A DNA stretch of 64,000 nt from Tubulanus polymorphus (lineage: Eukaryota; Nemertea; Palaeonemertea; Tubulaniformes; Tubulanidae), in contig NC_134028.1 in the NCBI RefSeq assembly GCF_964204645.1, positions 22,232,153-22,296,152 of the forward strand, given 5' to 3'. Shown here in pieces: positions 48,307 through 62,195 of the stretch. The notes under the pieces were generated by a model, which was not told the origin of the DNA, searched no databases, and was given only the letters and a program-made list of their open reading frames with translations. Positions within the stretch are counted from its first letter, which is position 1; each line of letters begins with the position of its first letter. Made by a program: the position numbers and the translations under genes.

Positions 48307-51051
48307 GTACTTGCCTAATTAAACGTAGTTGTTTTATGAAAATAAACACAAAACTATCGGGGAATGATTCAAATTATCGTCATTTTTTGTCAAACTAAGT
48401 AACGACCGCGCAGCTGGCCCCGAATAACATATACACATAACATTAGCCGAATTAACCCTGTCCTGAGTGGCAGACATGTCACCGAACTATCACGAACTTC
48501 GATCTACATTTTCGAGTATATTATATACATAATTTTTTCTCTTACAAAAGAATCGTTCGTAATACATATTCTAATACGCAACTACCTGTCAGAGCTGGGC
48601 CGACGGCAAACAAGTGCAAACATTTCAACGGTGCGGCTTTTGTTTAATAACTTCAGTTTAACAAATGCAAGCCTAGATGGTAACAATTATTTCGCTGCAT
48701 ACAAACATATCATGTCAAGTAGCTTCGAGTATTCGCTGAATGTAGTATTGTTTTACAAGAGTTGGTGCACATTAACAAACACAGATGGATCTCGAGAAGG
48801 TTATAGACGTTATGTATCAGCCTGCCCGTAGTGTAGTGTACCCGAATGACCTCCCAGCCCGGCCCGCCCCTGTACCCGATCCGCGACACGCCTCCCGGAC
48901 CCTGAGGAGTGTCTGCGCCGTATCGAGAACGACTGCAATTCGACCACGTGACTGGTACTTGTATACGTGTATATGTGATGATGTATCGATTTTGTGGCAA
49001 TAGTTTTTCAATATCAAATTGTCGGCATTTGCTTTTGATCTACTTCGATAGAAATATGGAATAAAGAAATAACGAAAATCAATACGAAAAATCCAATAAT
49101 ACAAACGATGTTGTTTACTTGATATGTTCATTACAGTGCGTTGTTTTAAACTAAACATATTCTAACTACTTGTCTTTATCTTAACTTTTCCATTAGCTCG
49201 CCCCTCTACCTCTCAGCTCCCTCCATCCAAAATGGCAATAAAAGTACTTTCATAGTTTTCGAAGTACGTACGAAATCCATTTTAAGTTCTACATAAAACA
49301 CGTGCACTTTTTAGATTTACTATCATCACTTGGTCGACTGGCAGCCATATTTGTTAACCCTAAACGCTTAGTGAACGCAAACGGTAATGCGCATGCGTAT
49401 GCAAATATTGTCTGACAAGATTCAGAATACGATAACAACCTGAGTCACCTCTGAAAAGTGTCTGACGAGAGATTCAACTTTAACTGTATATAAATTCAAG
49501 TCGAATAGAAGTAAGTATTTGCATCTATATACGTGCACGTATAGAAAGGACCGGCAATTTAAATCTGGGAGGTCGAGTGGTATGATAAACACACAACCAA
49601 ACTTCTATACAGTCGAAGCAGTCTCTGAGAGCCTTTGAAAATGACAGTAGTCGTAGTGCCAAGCGAGGGCGTGTAAATAACGAACAATGAGTGTTATTTC
49701 TACGTTTGATTATCAAAAAGAGCTCTTACCCGCCGTAGAGAGGCGCTCTTCACCGATGGTTGTATATACAGAACAGGATCGGTTCTGATGAATCTGCGCG
49801 ATTGAAAAGTGCTGGAATTACGTCGACGTTGTATTAACCGTAATCAAAGCGTCTTCGCAGTCATTTCGGTCTTCCGTACCGCCGCATATAGTCGTACGTG
49901 TATTCGAGTAATATATCACTACCGGTGCTGAGACTCGGGCCCAGATTACAACACCTGCAGAGGGCCAGGCCCAACACCGGGGAACAAAATGGTTTTTTGC
50001 CAACACTGTACAATCATCCACCGATCAAAGTAGTATTGACCAGTTTTTTACGTGTCCATGGTCTTATCAATTTGATATTTTTTATAGATTTTATTTTATT
50101 TATTTTTGTCCCACGCCTACCGGGAGCAGGCCGTACACAGCTTCTCCTTTGGGTGCGAATTTAGATGGGTGGAATCTATTTGACGGTGGAGCTGGCAATT
50201 GCAAGCGCCGTAGGTGCGAAGCACCCTTCGTCTCTCCCACCTTTGGAGGAGAACATTAAAGATTTGAAGATTTAAGCATTTTAGATGCATTTCCAGCCAA
50301 TGTTAGTGAATGTTTCATATAACAAAGTCCCTAAATTTGTCTTTGACAAAAGATGAACTCGAGATCTTGTGGGGAGGTGCGTTCGCACCCAACACACATA
50401 TTGATGATGAAATAGATATAATCTATACTATACGCATATTATCAAATATGACGTATATGGAAAGGAAATATTGATCCAGGGTCAACAAAGGAAGAAAAAA
50501 GATGATGACACCGAGGACAAGCTGTAACAGTGTCATCGAAGCGATGGCTGTCCGGTCACAGCGTATACAGCCAGCAGCAGAGACGTCGTTTTCAATTTCC
50601 ACAAAATGCTCGCTGCGCGGAATTCGCAGATGATGACGACGACGACGACGACGAAGAACGTGAGAACCGAAACGATCGCTTTCAAATGCTTGCACTCAGT
50701 GGCCTGAAAACGGAGAAACAGTTTTGAAATCGATCGGCAAAAGGCAAAACATCGCTGACAGAGAAATACGGCAATTCGACAACATCTTGAACTCCGACCG
50801 GGGGTAACTATCATCGCGCAGTTAGTGTCGAGTTGCTGGAGCTGGAGACATAATTCCGCGCGGTGTTCGGCGGCATCGCGCCAGTCTCCACTAGGAATCA
50901 TCATTATTTCATAATCCAATTTTTGACGAGGGTTATTAGAAACTGCGACTTCGATTTCGAAGTATCGAGTCGCATTGAATAGTTTCTGACGCGGTGTCGG
51001 AGTTCATTTCATTCAAGCGTTAAATTAGTCATATCTCTTCAGTCACGGTCT

Positions 51052-51182
51052 TACTACGGTTGAACCTCGGGAACAACGAACTTGAGGAGAAACCAAAAAT
51101 TAATTATAACCGATCCAGTTTTTGATAACCGATAAATAGTTATATCCGACGTCGTTATAATAACGAGGTTCCGCTGTAGTTA
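51052..51182. mobile_element. Pogo/Tc1-like MITE with TA-flanked inverted ends
   Basis: CTACGGTTGAACCTCGGGAA then CAACGAACTT is inverted at the right end (CGTTATAATAACGAGGTTCC then GCTGTAG), and both sides lie beside TA. It is about 130 bp and related to the units at 4985-5580. No transposase. Confidence 0.7.
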
Positions 51183-54100
51183 AAACACCGTAAAAGGTTA
51201 ATTTCAAAAGGAGATTATTTCATCCATGGCCTGATATTTCATACTACCCAAAATTGTTAACTCAGTGCTTATTCTATAGAGGGGGCATGGTCTGAGGATT
51301 CCGGATTCATGTACATGAGTACATACATATTGAGAATAAATACGTTTATCTATATGATACAGAGGGATGATATAGATACATATGAAATGGTAATCAATTT
51401 TATTAACTCAATATGCGAATTACTTTATAATTCACAACATTCTCATCATATACGTGTGTTAAGTTCATATTTCTAACAGTACGCTGGACAATCCATAAAA
51501 GGTAATTGACCTCTCCTCTTGTCATTGAAACGCGAAACGAATGCGTCGTAACAATACGAACGAAGTTTTACAAGAGACAACAACATATTTTGCCAATTCC
51601 CTCCATTTCAATCAAATTAACAAATTGACGACGCGTATAAACAGCGAAAGGTCGTCGCCGCGATCTTCGAGAAAAAAGAAAGAGACAGTTAGTTAGTTAC
51701 GCGGCGCCTATCGAAACGAAAGATGATGAATGAAAAATTGACGTTGACGCTGATAACGCAGCGTTGTTTGATCTGGCGATACGCGCCGCGATAACGCGGG
51801 CCACTATCTATCAGCGTGCGTACACGGTTTACGAAGTCATTTCCTCTGAAGCCCGTCCAAGTTGAAAACGATCACAGGCCGAGCCGTGACGCTCATTTAC
51901 TTTGCGAGGCTTCTTCAACATTAACGGTGTCTTAACCCCTCACTAAAAACGAAGCCCGCCAAACGCGGCTCCATTTCCCGTCGCCGGTTGATAATCAGCA
52001 AATTTATTCATTACATTAGCGGGTCACGGGAATTAGAAAGTGATAAAAAGGCCGTAATTGTCGCTGAAACGACGCACCGTCACCTCGGGATTCGCGGATA
52101 TCGGTTCCCAGTTATTTCAAACCGAATAAGCAGTGTGCACAGCGTCGACTTATTAAACGCGAGAAAACCCAATTGACTCCACCGGGGAATGGCGATATAC
52201 AAGAGAAATATTTGCATGACCCGCCGCGCCGGGAATGAGATGCCCCGTTTAACGGGTCGGCTAGGGAGCTAGTGACGGTGGCGACTGCTGTGTTAATCGC
52301 CGATTGAATTGATCGAATCCCGGTTAAATTCGGCCCGAAATGACAAATAAACCGTCTGCGCAATTCATTAATAAACCAAAGCGACGAGCGAGGAAGAAAT
52401 GATAAATTTTTCTCGAGAACTATTCGCAGAGGTGGACATAATACGCATTCCACGTTTTTATTTCCTTTGTTGACTGGGGGACGACTGATGACCAAAATAA
52501 CTCTTTTGTTTAACTCGCAATTAAGGCTTATATTACTATCATTGTTTTATTAGTTTTCCACCACGTGGAAACGGGCCGTGCATTTGGACACAATCAACAT
52601 CGCTCACCTCGTACACCCTCCATTCTGGTAAACGGGGTCTAGATTATAGTATAATTTTCATTTTTTAATATAGGGAAGTGAAATTCTGAATTTAGACTGT
52701 ACGTAAAATAACATACGATATCGTGTATGTAGACGTGTCATATTATGATAGCAGATATAATGATAATAGATTACTGATAAATGTTACAGTTTTCGGCTCG
52801 TCGAAGCCTATGATTTATACATGTCTATGAAAAACCCAATACTTGAAGTAATCACGCACTCTATCCGAAACTTCTGGCGATTTTTAGCTGTTGTTCGATG
52901 ATTTTGTGTTTTTTTTGTTGTTTATACACATTACAAGCACCTCGCGGCTTACAGCGAAGAGATTGGAGTCGATGAACTAGTTATTCCGGTGTAGTTGAGC
53001 GTTCGTACGTCGAAATACAAACCGTATCATTGTTAATCGCTTATTTTAGGGGGTTTGAAAAATAAATAAATAATCTAACGCCCTCAGTCAAAGAGCTTAT
53101 TCAAATACGAATATTGGAAAACCAATCGAGACTATTACGTGAACGAACAGCAAATCTCGATTCTGATTTCATTACAAACAGCCCACGCCGGTACTGTCGC
53201 GTCTGCATGCGATATTTTTAAGACGCTCTTCGAGTAGCGAAAATACGTACATTTGTAATTATTTGATTTTGTGCCTAGTCCGGGGTCCCTCGGTGCGAAC
53301 AGCGCGATTAGAGTACCACTTGAAACGGGAATTTCAACGCTTTGAAGTTGACATCGCGGTTTATACAACCATTTCGATAGTATGTATATATACGTATTTG
53401 ACACGATTCGAACACGGCCATCGATAAGATAGCCTGGATACAGTTTTATTATTGTAATATATTGTAATGTTTATGTTACGCCGATCATTTCGTCTGTCCT
53501 TTTCACAGGTAGAATTGCACCGAATCACCTCGGACGTTGTATATATCGATCGATTTTATCCGAATCTATTTTCGAATAATCAAACGTTGATAATAAATAA
53601 CTGCGCTTCTAATAAATCTGATTGTAAGAAAACAAACAGTGCCACGGTACACATCACGTGACGAGGTTTATGAAAATTTTCCAGCTAATCATTTTCAACA
53701 TCCGTTTTCCGGAAAATGCTTAATTTTGATAGATTTATTTTGTCAGCGAAGTAATAAATCGTAAAAAGGAAAACATCGAATTTGAACCTCTTCGCGGACA
53801 TGGTGTAAAATATACCGCCGACCAGGACGCGGTTCTTTGCACAGCTGTGAGTTGATATTCTGATTCTGTAATTGGAAATCAATCATAGGAAAAATCACAG
53901 GGAAAATCTAAGCAAGAACCGCAGAATCAGTCCTGAGGTTGTCGCCAGATTATCAGGAGCGTTTAGCTTTAGGATTTATCTATCCATCGACCAGCGTTGC
54001 AACATATATGTAGGCTATTTGGTATAATTGGTGCTAAGTCAAACCGTGGTCCCTAGCCGAAATCTAATATTTTCATTACTGCTGGCGATGACCAGGATCC

Positions 54101-54200
54101 ATTAATTCCACACTTCTGGTCTGGGGCCGGTTTATTAAAAGTTGGTTGGAGTTAGCTAGTGGACACATACGATGATACAAATGCAAATTCAATTGTCAAT

Positions 54201-54299
54201 GGACCCAGTTCAACAGTTGTGATTTAAGATTTGATTGAAGAATCAACCCATCGAAAATGAACTAATTTTAACTCGGAGTTAACTCTAACTCACAACTCA
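54201..54299. mobile_element. MITE family 'B', copy 4
   Basis: GGACCCAGTTCAACAGTTGT, then GATTTAAGATTTG, is inverted at AACTCGGAGTTAACTCTAAC, TCACAACT. The right tip is missing. A partial family D end (GGGGCCGGTTTATTAAAAG) lies just upstream at about 54122. Confidence 0.75.
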
Positions 54300-54909
54300 C
54301 TTTAGTTTTCCCTTTCAATGACGATTTCAATCGCTCACTATTGCTCAACACATATTCGGCGATACTGGACAAGCTTTCGCGGAAATATCGGGCATCAACC
54401 ACCCACAAACCGGATCACCAGTTGTAAGTCGTGTAAGTATTATTTGAAGAGCCGCAATAAGTGTCATCCATCGTTTATAAACTACTCATTGGCTGTGTAT
54501 ATATTTGTCCACGGCTTGGTTCGAACGCGCGGGAATTCGAGCGCTGTTTTAGAGCGCTGTTAGTTTTGTGGGCAAAAGGTCGTCTGGCCACTTCATCGGC
54601 CCCACACATCGGCACAACTTCTCGTCGATTGCTACAAAATCAAGTCACCTAAATCTGATCGGCTTTCCCGCTGGCGTTTTGTCTCCGGTGGTTGAACGAA
54701 GCGTTTTGAAGAATCTTACATACGTATATACAGTGTTGCATCAAGATACTGTTTCGGCGAGGTTTTTGAGCAGCTATTCGATCGAGGGCTTCCTTTCATA
54801 ACATTTACTGTAAATGATCGGTAATAGATATACTTGTACAACGAGTGGTGGTCAGATATATTAGTCATCGGTGTAAGAATGGGGTAAAGAAACTTCAGAT
54901 AGAATTGAG

Positions 54910-54916
54910 AAAAAAA
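54910..54916 (-). terminator. Pol III terminator of tRNA-Leu(CAA)
   Basis: Seven consecutive T on the minus strand, five bases after the tRNA discriminator base. Confidence 0.85.
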
Positions 54917-54921
54917 TACTT

Positions 54922-55037
54922 TGTCAGAAGTGGGATTCGAACCCACGCCCACATTCGTGGACCAGAACGCTCATATCCCGATATCAGGCAAGGTTGAACC
55001 TTGAGTCTGGCGCCTTAGACCGCTCGGCCATCCTGAC
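54922..55037 (-). tRNA. tRNA-Leu(CAA) with a 32-nt intron
   Basis: Read on the minus strand, the acceptor 5' strand GTCAGGA pairs with TTCTGAC near 54923-54930, leaving A as discriminator. D-arm is GCCGAGCGGTCTAAGGC and anticodon stem CCAGA/TCTGG. The loop CTCAAG is interrupted after position 37 (the G following anticodon CAA) by a 32-nt intron beginning GTTCAACCTTG. A long variable arm (GTCCACGAATGTGGGC region) and T-arm GTGGGTTCGAATCCCAC follow. Mature length would be 84 nt. Eukaryotic nuclear tRNA-Leu(CAA) genes classically carry an intron here. A T7 Pol III terminator follows at 54910-54916. A and B boxes are intact, so it is probably functional. Confidence 0.96.
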
Positions 55038-56266
55038 AACTGATTAAGCCAGTGAACTCATACATAGAAATATCTACATGGTCTGTCAGGCATGAGTGGT
55101 CAATGTGAATTCTTATTCGTGGTCGAAAAAGTTAAAAAATAAGGATCAATTCTAATCTATTAAACGATCTTCGTATTATCAGTTATGTATTTCAAGTATA
55201 CATATATTTTTGATATGCTAATCAAATGGACTGTGGCCCTGTGGTTTATTGCCGAAAAGCGACCGATCTAGACTCAAGGTTGACGAGTCAAGTGTCTATT
55301 TATGTTCCTTGAGCAAACTTTACGAAACCTTTAGTGCGCAGGCCACAATGTTTATCTGCTTCTGCTTTGCTTAGACGCCGATAAACCGCTGGTTTGCGAG
55401 ATAAAATTTTACGACTTATTGAATTAGAGCCCATTATCGATTTGTAAATTCATAAATTTGATGACACCGTTTGTACAAACATACAACAGATAAATGATAC
55501 AACAAGGCAAGTGTACACGAAACCTTGTCACTTCGATATTAAAATGATTACGTTACGAAATTCCAGATATAAGCAATACATCAAAGGTATTTGTCGTACG
55601 TGTCACCTGCAAGTTATCCGCATTTCGACGTATATAAAAATCGCATTAATTCATAATAATCTAATAAAAAGAAACACTTTAAATAAAGCGACTCATAACA
55701 TAGATAGTATATTTACAAAAACGCACTCGGTGAACCCGGGACATCAGAATTTTACTAAACTGATAAAATGTTCATGAAATTTAACGACTTTTCGTTCTAC
55801 GACCGACTTACGCGCGTTTTTTCTTGCTTGCGAAAAATACTCGTACATTCTCGGTAAATAAGTATCTGAATATATGGACACAGTTCGACATTTTTCCGAT
55901 TATACTTCTGAAATGATTCCGATATAAACATAAGAATTACGGCAGTAAAGATTGTTAGAAAGATTGTTAGGATACATTTTTAGAATCTATATCAGACAGC
56001 GTGTTTGTGGGGTGTGTCTTCTTTCCTCCGTCAAACTCGTGTCGTTTTTTCCCTTTCTGAAGGTGCCTTCGGTATCCAAGCATCGGATTTCAGGCCCGCG
56101 CCGAGCTTTTTCGAGAGGCAGTTCTTTTTCAAGAAATGGCACCTTTTACCACGACAAGGGCCACTTTCGTATTAAAGAAGGATAGATCTTAGACACCAAG
56201 TGCCAGGGAAACCAAAATAAATCATTTGAGTACAGTATGGCTACGGATATGATATGGATATTTTTT

Positions 56267-56352
56267 TACACTGAATTTTGAAGGGCACTTGGAGGAAAAT
56301 TTTAGGGGGTTCGTTCGCTACCCCCGAACCACCCCCTTTAGCACAGGCCGGG
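56267..56352 (-). mobile_element. Repeat family 'E', copy 3 (partial, minus strand)
   Basis: On the minus strand it reads GTGCTAAAGGGGGTGGTTCG, GGGGTAGCGAACGAACCCCC, TAAAATTTTCCTCC, AAGTGCCCTTCAAAA, matching the left third of copies 1 and 2. The rest is missing. Confidence 0.8.
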
Positions 56353-58720
56353 CTTTCGTTGATATAATTGCTGTTGTATGAGAATAACATATTACATCTA
56401 GTGATAAATATTGTTATATACACTCTCATAGTTTATTTTTGTAATATCTAATTGTCAGAAATAAAGATGATGCAATGAAATGAAATGACAGTATTGTCCA
56501 TATGAAATAACACGAATTGGAAGTGCAGTGACCTGTACAGCCCCTAGGCTTTCACTGCTTCCTTCATTACTGATATTCACTGTTGTCACTATCATGTCGG
56601 GTAATTCCTTATAAGTTTACTGAAAAATAAATCATTATAGGATATGCAGTAAACCTTGCCTGACTCAAACATGGTAAACTCGGATAGAAACGCGAGATCC
56701 TGGACCTATACTTTGTCCGAGGCCCCCGCTCGAGTTAGGCGAGGTGTTTACTACACTCGCGTAGATCATTAAAAAACAACAATATTGCACGGCACGTATT
56801 CTACTATCAATCGAATGCGATTATAGCTAATACGCGGTATACTATCAGAAAAACGTGTGATCGAATAGGGATTAGTATAGCAAAATGGGTGTGATCTAAA
56901 ATCCCTGAAAAATAGATTCTCTCGCTGCGCGCACGGAAGCCGCGGCATTGCGTGCGGTTTAAAGTAGTAACGACAATATTGACAATAGTGACCAACACGA
57001 AATATCCGCCGCGTAACTAAATTGTTATTGGTAAGAAAGTAATGAGGATATAGCCATTAATTGATTATATCGCCGTGGCGCGGCTCGGGCTAAAACGCGG
57101 TTCCGGTGTTTGGCCGCGCTGTTCGCGCCGGGAAAGCGGCTTAGGTCAAACAGGAAACCGCCGCTCGTCGCCCGTAATGCTAAATACTGTCGATATTTTA
57201 AATAGTTTATTGTTTATGGCGGTGAAAAGAAGCGATGTTTCCCAGAGCGCGCGCGCGACTTCACCGGAGCTCTGCGCACATCAATCAGCGCATTATCGCC
57301 TCGGTCCTATTATGTTATTATCGGGTTTTAATACGACACGGATTCGAGCGGTGATGTTTTCTAATTTCGTTGATGGTTGCATCCCTCGGATTAAGGATTA
57401 CGAGAAAATTTTGCTTTTGTACGGATTAGCGACACCATCCTCCATGCGCCTCGTAGGACAATTCTTCGAATGTAACTCTATACGCGATAGAAAAAAAATC
57501 AGCACGACCCCCTTTCGAAAAAAAACGATCGCTTACATTTCCTCGAGGTGTTGTAATTGATAATACAATGTTTATCCCGTATTCAACGACGAAAGCCCCG
57601 AGTGTAAAAAATAGGAACCGACTCTCAGAACGCATCGCGACTTTACCTGACGGAAAAAAGTTTCGAAAGATTCGCCTCGTTTTAATGGCCCGCAGCCCGT
57701 GTTTAATTAACGTATTGAAACGCTACTGGCACCAGGTAAACCAAGCAAAGCGAGTTATATTCAAAAATATAGGATTTCGCCGCCCGAGATCTTTTAAGAA
57801 GATGCCACTGATAGCAGTAATCGCTGAACGCGTTCGTGTATGATGTAATCATGTGAAACTCCACAATTGAAATTCAACTTTAGAAATAAGAAATTTGTAC
57901 TGAGCCTGCGGCGTCTTAACCTGTTCCCAAAACAGCCAACATCAAGTGGAAAACGTCGGTCGAAATCGATAAATGTCGTAAACAAATTTTTGATTTCAGT
58001 CACATCGAAGAGCGATATGACATTAAAGATCCCAAATCCGGAAAGAAAAGAGTTTGAAAATGTTGCCTTGAGATAATGTTCTATTCGCTGTTTCGATAGT
58101 CAGTCCCCGATTGTCATCTTCAGGAATACCAAACTTTCGACAGCGAGATATTAGTGATAATCAATTGGACATTCTCAAATCTAGGGAATAAAAGACCCAT
58201 AACGGTGATCTTTAAAGTGATTTGTTGGTTCGCTATTTTCTCCCATCAGCCAAATGGTAAATCGAGTAAAAGTAGCTATTTTCTGAGAATATTGAGTGCC
58301 ATCTTACATCTTTCAGCTGTTGTGAATATTCTTCTTGTTATAGTCTCAACCTCTGCACTGACACCCCAGAAAAAGATTTTCACACGTAGCAACAATACCG
58401 ACTGGCTGGAATCCTAAATACGTCACCGGATCGCCGTTAACGAGGCGCTATTCGCATACTTTCCGCTGTTAGATGACACACTCTTACCGACCAGACAAGA
58501 ACAGCATTTATCTAATGTATTAGTACATTTTACTGTTTCGACAGGAATGGGAAAACATTTTCTCAATTGTGGACCAACTGCGGATAATGACTGTACAAAC
58601 TCGTAATATCCGCCCGTTTATTTGATCAACGCCTAATATCCGCGTTCAGCTCACGACATTTTTGTTTCAACGGTTGCCAGCGCTTTTCGTAATTAGTTCG
58701 TGAAATGAAATAACAATCAA

Positions 58721-58991
58721 TGCTCTGCTGGTGCTGCTGCTGCTGCTGCTACGGCTGCTGCTGGTGGTGCTGGTGCTACTGCCGCTGCTGCTGGTGGTGC
58801 TGCTGATGATGCTGGTGCTTGTGCTGGTGGTGGTGCTGCTGCGACTGCTGGTGCTGGTGTTGGTGCTGCATCTACTACTGCTTGTGCTTGTGCTGGTGCT
58901 GGTGCTGTTGCTGCTGCTGCTGCTGGTGCTGCATCTACTGCTGCTGCTGCTGCTGTTGGTGCCACTGCTGGTGCCACTGCTGGTGCTGCTG
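58721..58991 (+). repeat. CTG/GGT triplet repeat tract
   Basis: About 90 triplets mixing TGC, TGG, TGA, CAT and TAC on the + strand. All frames on both strands are open as poly-Leu/Val, poly-Ala/Pro and poly-Ser/Thr, which is why long ORFs appear here. No splice or domain context supports a protein. Confidence 0.9.
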
Positions 58992-61785
58992 AGGAGAGGA
59001 GTTCGGGGAATCTCGCATAATAATTCACTGAATCTCATTGATATTCTATTGACACCTCAAAAGACAGCAAGGTTATACACAGGGAATGTAATACGAACAA
59101 AGGTATGGGTCCATAGGGGGCGAGATTTCAGTTGACTCATTTACCCGTACGTTTAGGGGAAGGTTATAATCAATAGGATATTACACCCTTGTGAGGCGAA
59201 AAATACCCGTTTTTCGACAAAATCGTGCCTAATCTAACTTTAAAAGCGTCTTTTTTAGACAAAATTGCACTCTTTTTTATACGCAATGCCTCATATACAA
59301 GAAATGAACTGATAATGATGATAATGATAATTACGCTAGTAGATCGTCATAAGATTGTTCGACGTTGAACAGAAATATTCATCTATACAGCAGAAATGAT
59401 TTGCAGCGAAGATTGATAACTTGAATCGATGAAATGAAAATAATTAGTTAATTGTGGTCGCGCCGAAGCTAGTTAGTGATTAGCTGTCTTCTATACGCGG
59501 CGGTGTCTATAATTCTATACAGCAGCTTCAGAAAAAAAATATCGACGACATGAGATAACACGGATAGGTTCTTGACGATATCTAATCAGATGAATCTCTC
59601 GGGGAAACTTCTCCATTTCATCGTTAAAGGTATTAGATAATATTCATCTTTGTGCCGCATAAAGCGACAATAACATAATACAATTCGACGCACAAGACGG
59701 ATCTATATAATTCCATTTCCTGCGTCGACAATAGCATTATCAACGATCAAATTAGGCAAATATTTTCAATCTTGCGGCCGCGCAAAGCGAGCGGATTACG
59801 AGGCAAAGCGAAAGACTTCTTTCAACTGTTTTGCTTCGGCTGGACAACCAATGAAATTACGTGAAAACCTAATGCAATAACGAGCATAATATTAGCCTGA
59901 AAGGGAAAGCGATGGTAAATCGCATTGACTCGGTTCAGCGCTCGTGTAACGAGGTAATTTTCGCGATTGCTAGCTCGTCGCTGGCTCTTTAGAAGTTCAA
60001 TTTATTTTCTTGTTGACTGCGTTACATGCGCAGTATTAATGAAATCGTATCGTTACCGGTAATATTGGCACTGAATGAAGCGTAACGCGCTACTCAGAAT
60101 GGGCGGGAGATGCTTGAAATGAAGGCTACGAATCTGATTTCATTTTTTTTTCAAATCATTAAAAATGCCATTCTGAGTATGTTCTTTGTGTTCTCTAAAT
60201 TTTTCTCTTCTGTCATGACTTCAGGCGTCAATCATCCAACTCAACACATGGTTTTTCTTAACTTGATTAAATTGTTTTATCGTCGCTACTCAACATTTAT
60301 CACAAATCATAACATTGTACAATCATAAATGTAATAATTACGAGTAAATAAGGGGGTTCGAATCCTGATATCCAGAGCATCTGGGGTCAGTTTCATTTAA
60401 GCTTAAATCAGTAAAGTTTGAATTGTTGTTTCATTGAAAAAATGAAGAAACCAAATGCAATTACACCAAAGATTTTAAACTTTTTCGTTGAGCTATGCCC
60501 TGTACGATATCCTGTGATGATACGGTTCTTTTTACAGCGTGTCTCCGCAAAGGGTGGTCAGTTAGAAAATGAATTACGTACCGCGTATTCACGATAACAA
60601 TCCTAATAAATTGTATATACTTTTCCCCATGAAACCTTCGGGTGTTTACTCGTTATGATTTTGTAGAACAATTTAGGGGATAATTCTAAATCCCATTTTC
60701 AGAGAAACAATAAATATATTTATCATATTATTTATTCAATACATCCATTGTTTTATTCATTATGTTGTTCCTCTGAAGATGGAATTTAGTATAATTTTCG
60801 ATTGTGGTTCATTCAGGTTTTTTTTTCGTACGAGTTTTTACTTTTCACAACACAGTATCTTAATTAAATTTCGCCAAAGTGTTTACACTGTGTATGATAA
60901 TTAAAAATAAAGTGAACAAAATTATCGATACTTATCATTAATACATAAATTCAATTTATAGAACAAGAAGCATGCATCGCCTCGTGTCTGACACGTTCCT
61001 AACTTTAGAGACTCGCGCCTAATGACGCAAAACAAGAACCAGCGTCGAATGCGCTTCCGAAACTACCAGGCGTCGTCGAAAACGTGGGAAAATCGCAAGA
61101 AAATTGCCGGTGGAATAATATTTGAGATATTTCCACTACCAGATCGATGATAATCTTCTCGCGAGTCGGCGCGCAAAATGCTGTAAAACGGCATCGGTTG
61201 AGTGGATTGTTTGCGGCTGGTTTCCATTGTCAAACACAATACGACGCCGGATAACGATTAGCCGCATCGGCGCTCGGTGTTCTCTCTCTCTACGCGGAGG
61301 TGATCCGAGACGGCGCGGTAGCCTGAAGCGGCTAATTGACCATCGCCGGAGACGAAGAATGTCCTCGATCGACGATTCATCCGTGAATTAACAAGCAATA
61401 ACCGGCTCCACAGTTTCAAAACGAATAATACGCGCGACACCGATTTCTAAATGATTATTTAGCGATTGGCGCGCGCGGCGCGTCGAATAGTTTGCGATCA
61501 GTAATTGTACCGATACTCATCGGAAACGGCAAATTCTAAAGCTCACAGCGCCGCAAATTGCCTAAATAATCCCTCACCAGCCGATAATCGATAGATTAAC
61601 ACACGATAACATTATATCGAGCAGTATAAATACAGGGTAATCTTTTACTGGTGGTAATCGCAGCGGTGCGGTCCCGAATTTGACGCAATTATTTGAAATT
61701 AACGATAGAGAGATCTATCTACCCGCTTTCGGAATTACGGATGTATTTAAAGTCAATTTCGTGTCGTTGCTTCGTCTGTCACAGT

Positions 61786-61806
61786 CAGATGTAGATGGCA
61801 GCACTT
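61786..61806 (+). promoter_or_regulatory. CTCF-like motif (moderate)
   Basis: GATGTAGATGGCAGCAC matches SYAGRKGGCRS with the weaker T of the invertebrate form. About 20.7 kb downstream of FoxD. Confidence 0.3.
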
Positions 61807-61998
61807 GCTGTTGGCAGTCACATTACGTTATTCGCTGTCCGTACCTTGTATTCGCGAAGGACAACTTTTTGCTGAATTCACGCATCAAATGATCATAATT
61901 TTAAAAACGACCTTACTGATCTTATTGCTCAATCACCTAGAAATCTTATAGTATTTTGCAATGAACTAATTGAACAAGCATTAATCCACCGAATGATG

Positions 61999-62195
61999 GT
62001 CTCATTAGTATTTTTCTGTAGTGCTTTATTTGAATGTATATATCTATGCATGCATAGTCCTTATTAGTTACTCTATGTTATTTCTGCCTGTTTGTCGATC
62101 CAAACAACTAGATTGTGTTATTGATTTTTTTCTATAGCGTTTTTAGATCTGTAAAATATGTGTTGTCCCTCTAATACCCTTGAGTGTAAATAAAC
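61999..62195 (+). repeat. Dispersed repeat, copy B (pair with 3936-4125)
   Basis: It shares GTATTTTTCT, TTTATTTGAA, GTCCTTATTAGTTAC-type and TGTTGTCCCTCTAATA blocks with copy A in the same order and orientation. It ends TGTAAATAAACTAAATG, like a transcript 3' end. Confidence 0.75.

Larger units (their letters stand above)
46330..54921. other. Gene-poor interval: contents
   Basis: Besides the listed repeats, it holds a G-run at 47536-47549 and AAT/AGT-rich low complexity at 47575-47680. A small GC-rich patch at 48830-48960 has ORFs in several frames but no known domain. A segment at 50090-50390 contains GGTGCGAAGCACCC and GGTGCGTTCGCACCC hairpins. A GAC/GAT triplet run lies at 50628-50657. 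Minus-strand ORFs of 122-128 codons at 46253, 50533 and 52112 have no recognisable motif. Confidence 0.5.

Noticed and set aside
48710-49158. GC-rich patch with ORFs in three frames
   Set aside because: No frame resembles a known protein; openness reflects base composition.
57075-57560. 161-codon + strand ORF
   Set aside because: No recognisable domain, no plausible splice neighbours and relatively GC-rich sequence, where long chance ORFs are more likely. Worth a search but not annotated.
58667-59135. Poly-Ser/Thr, poly-Ala/Pro and poly-Leu/Val open frames
   Set aside because: All arise from one CTG/GGT triplet tract; every frame is open because of the repeat, with no domain or splice support.
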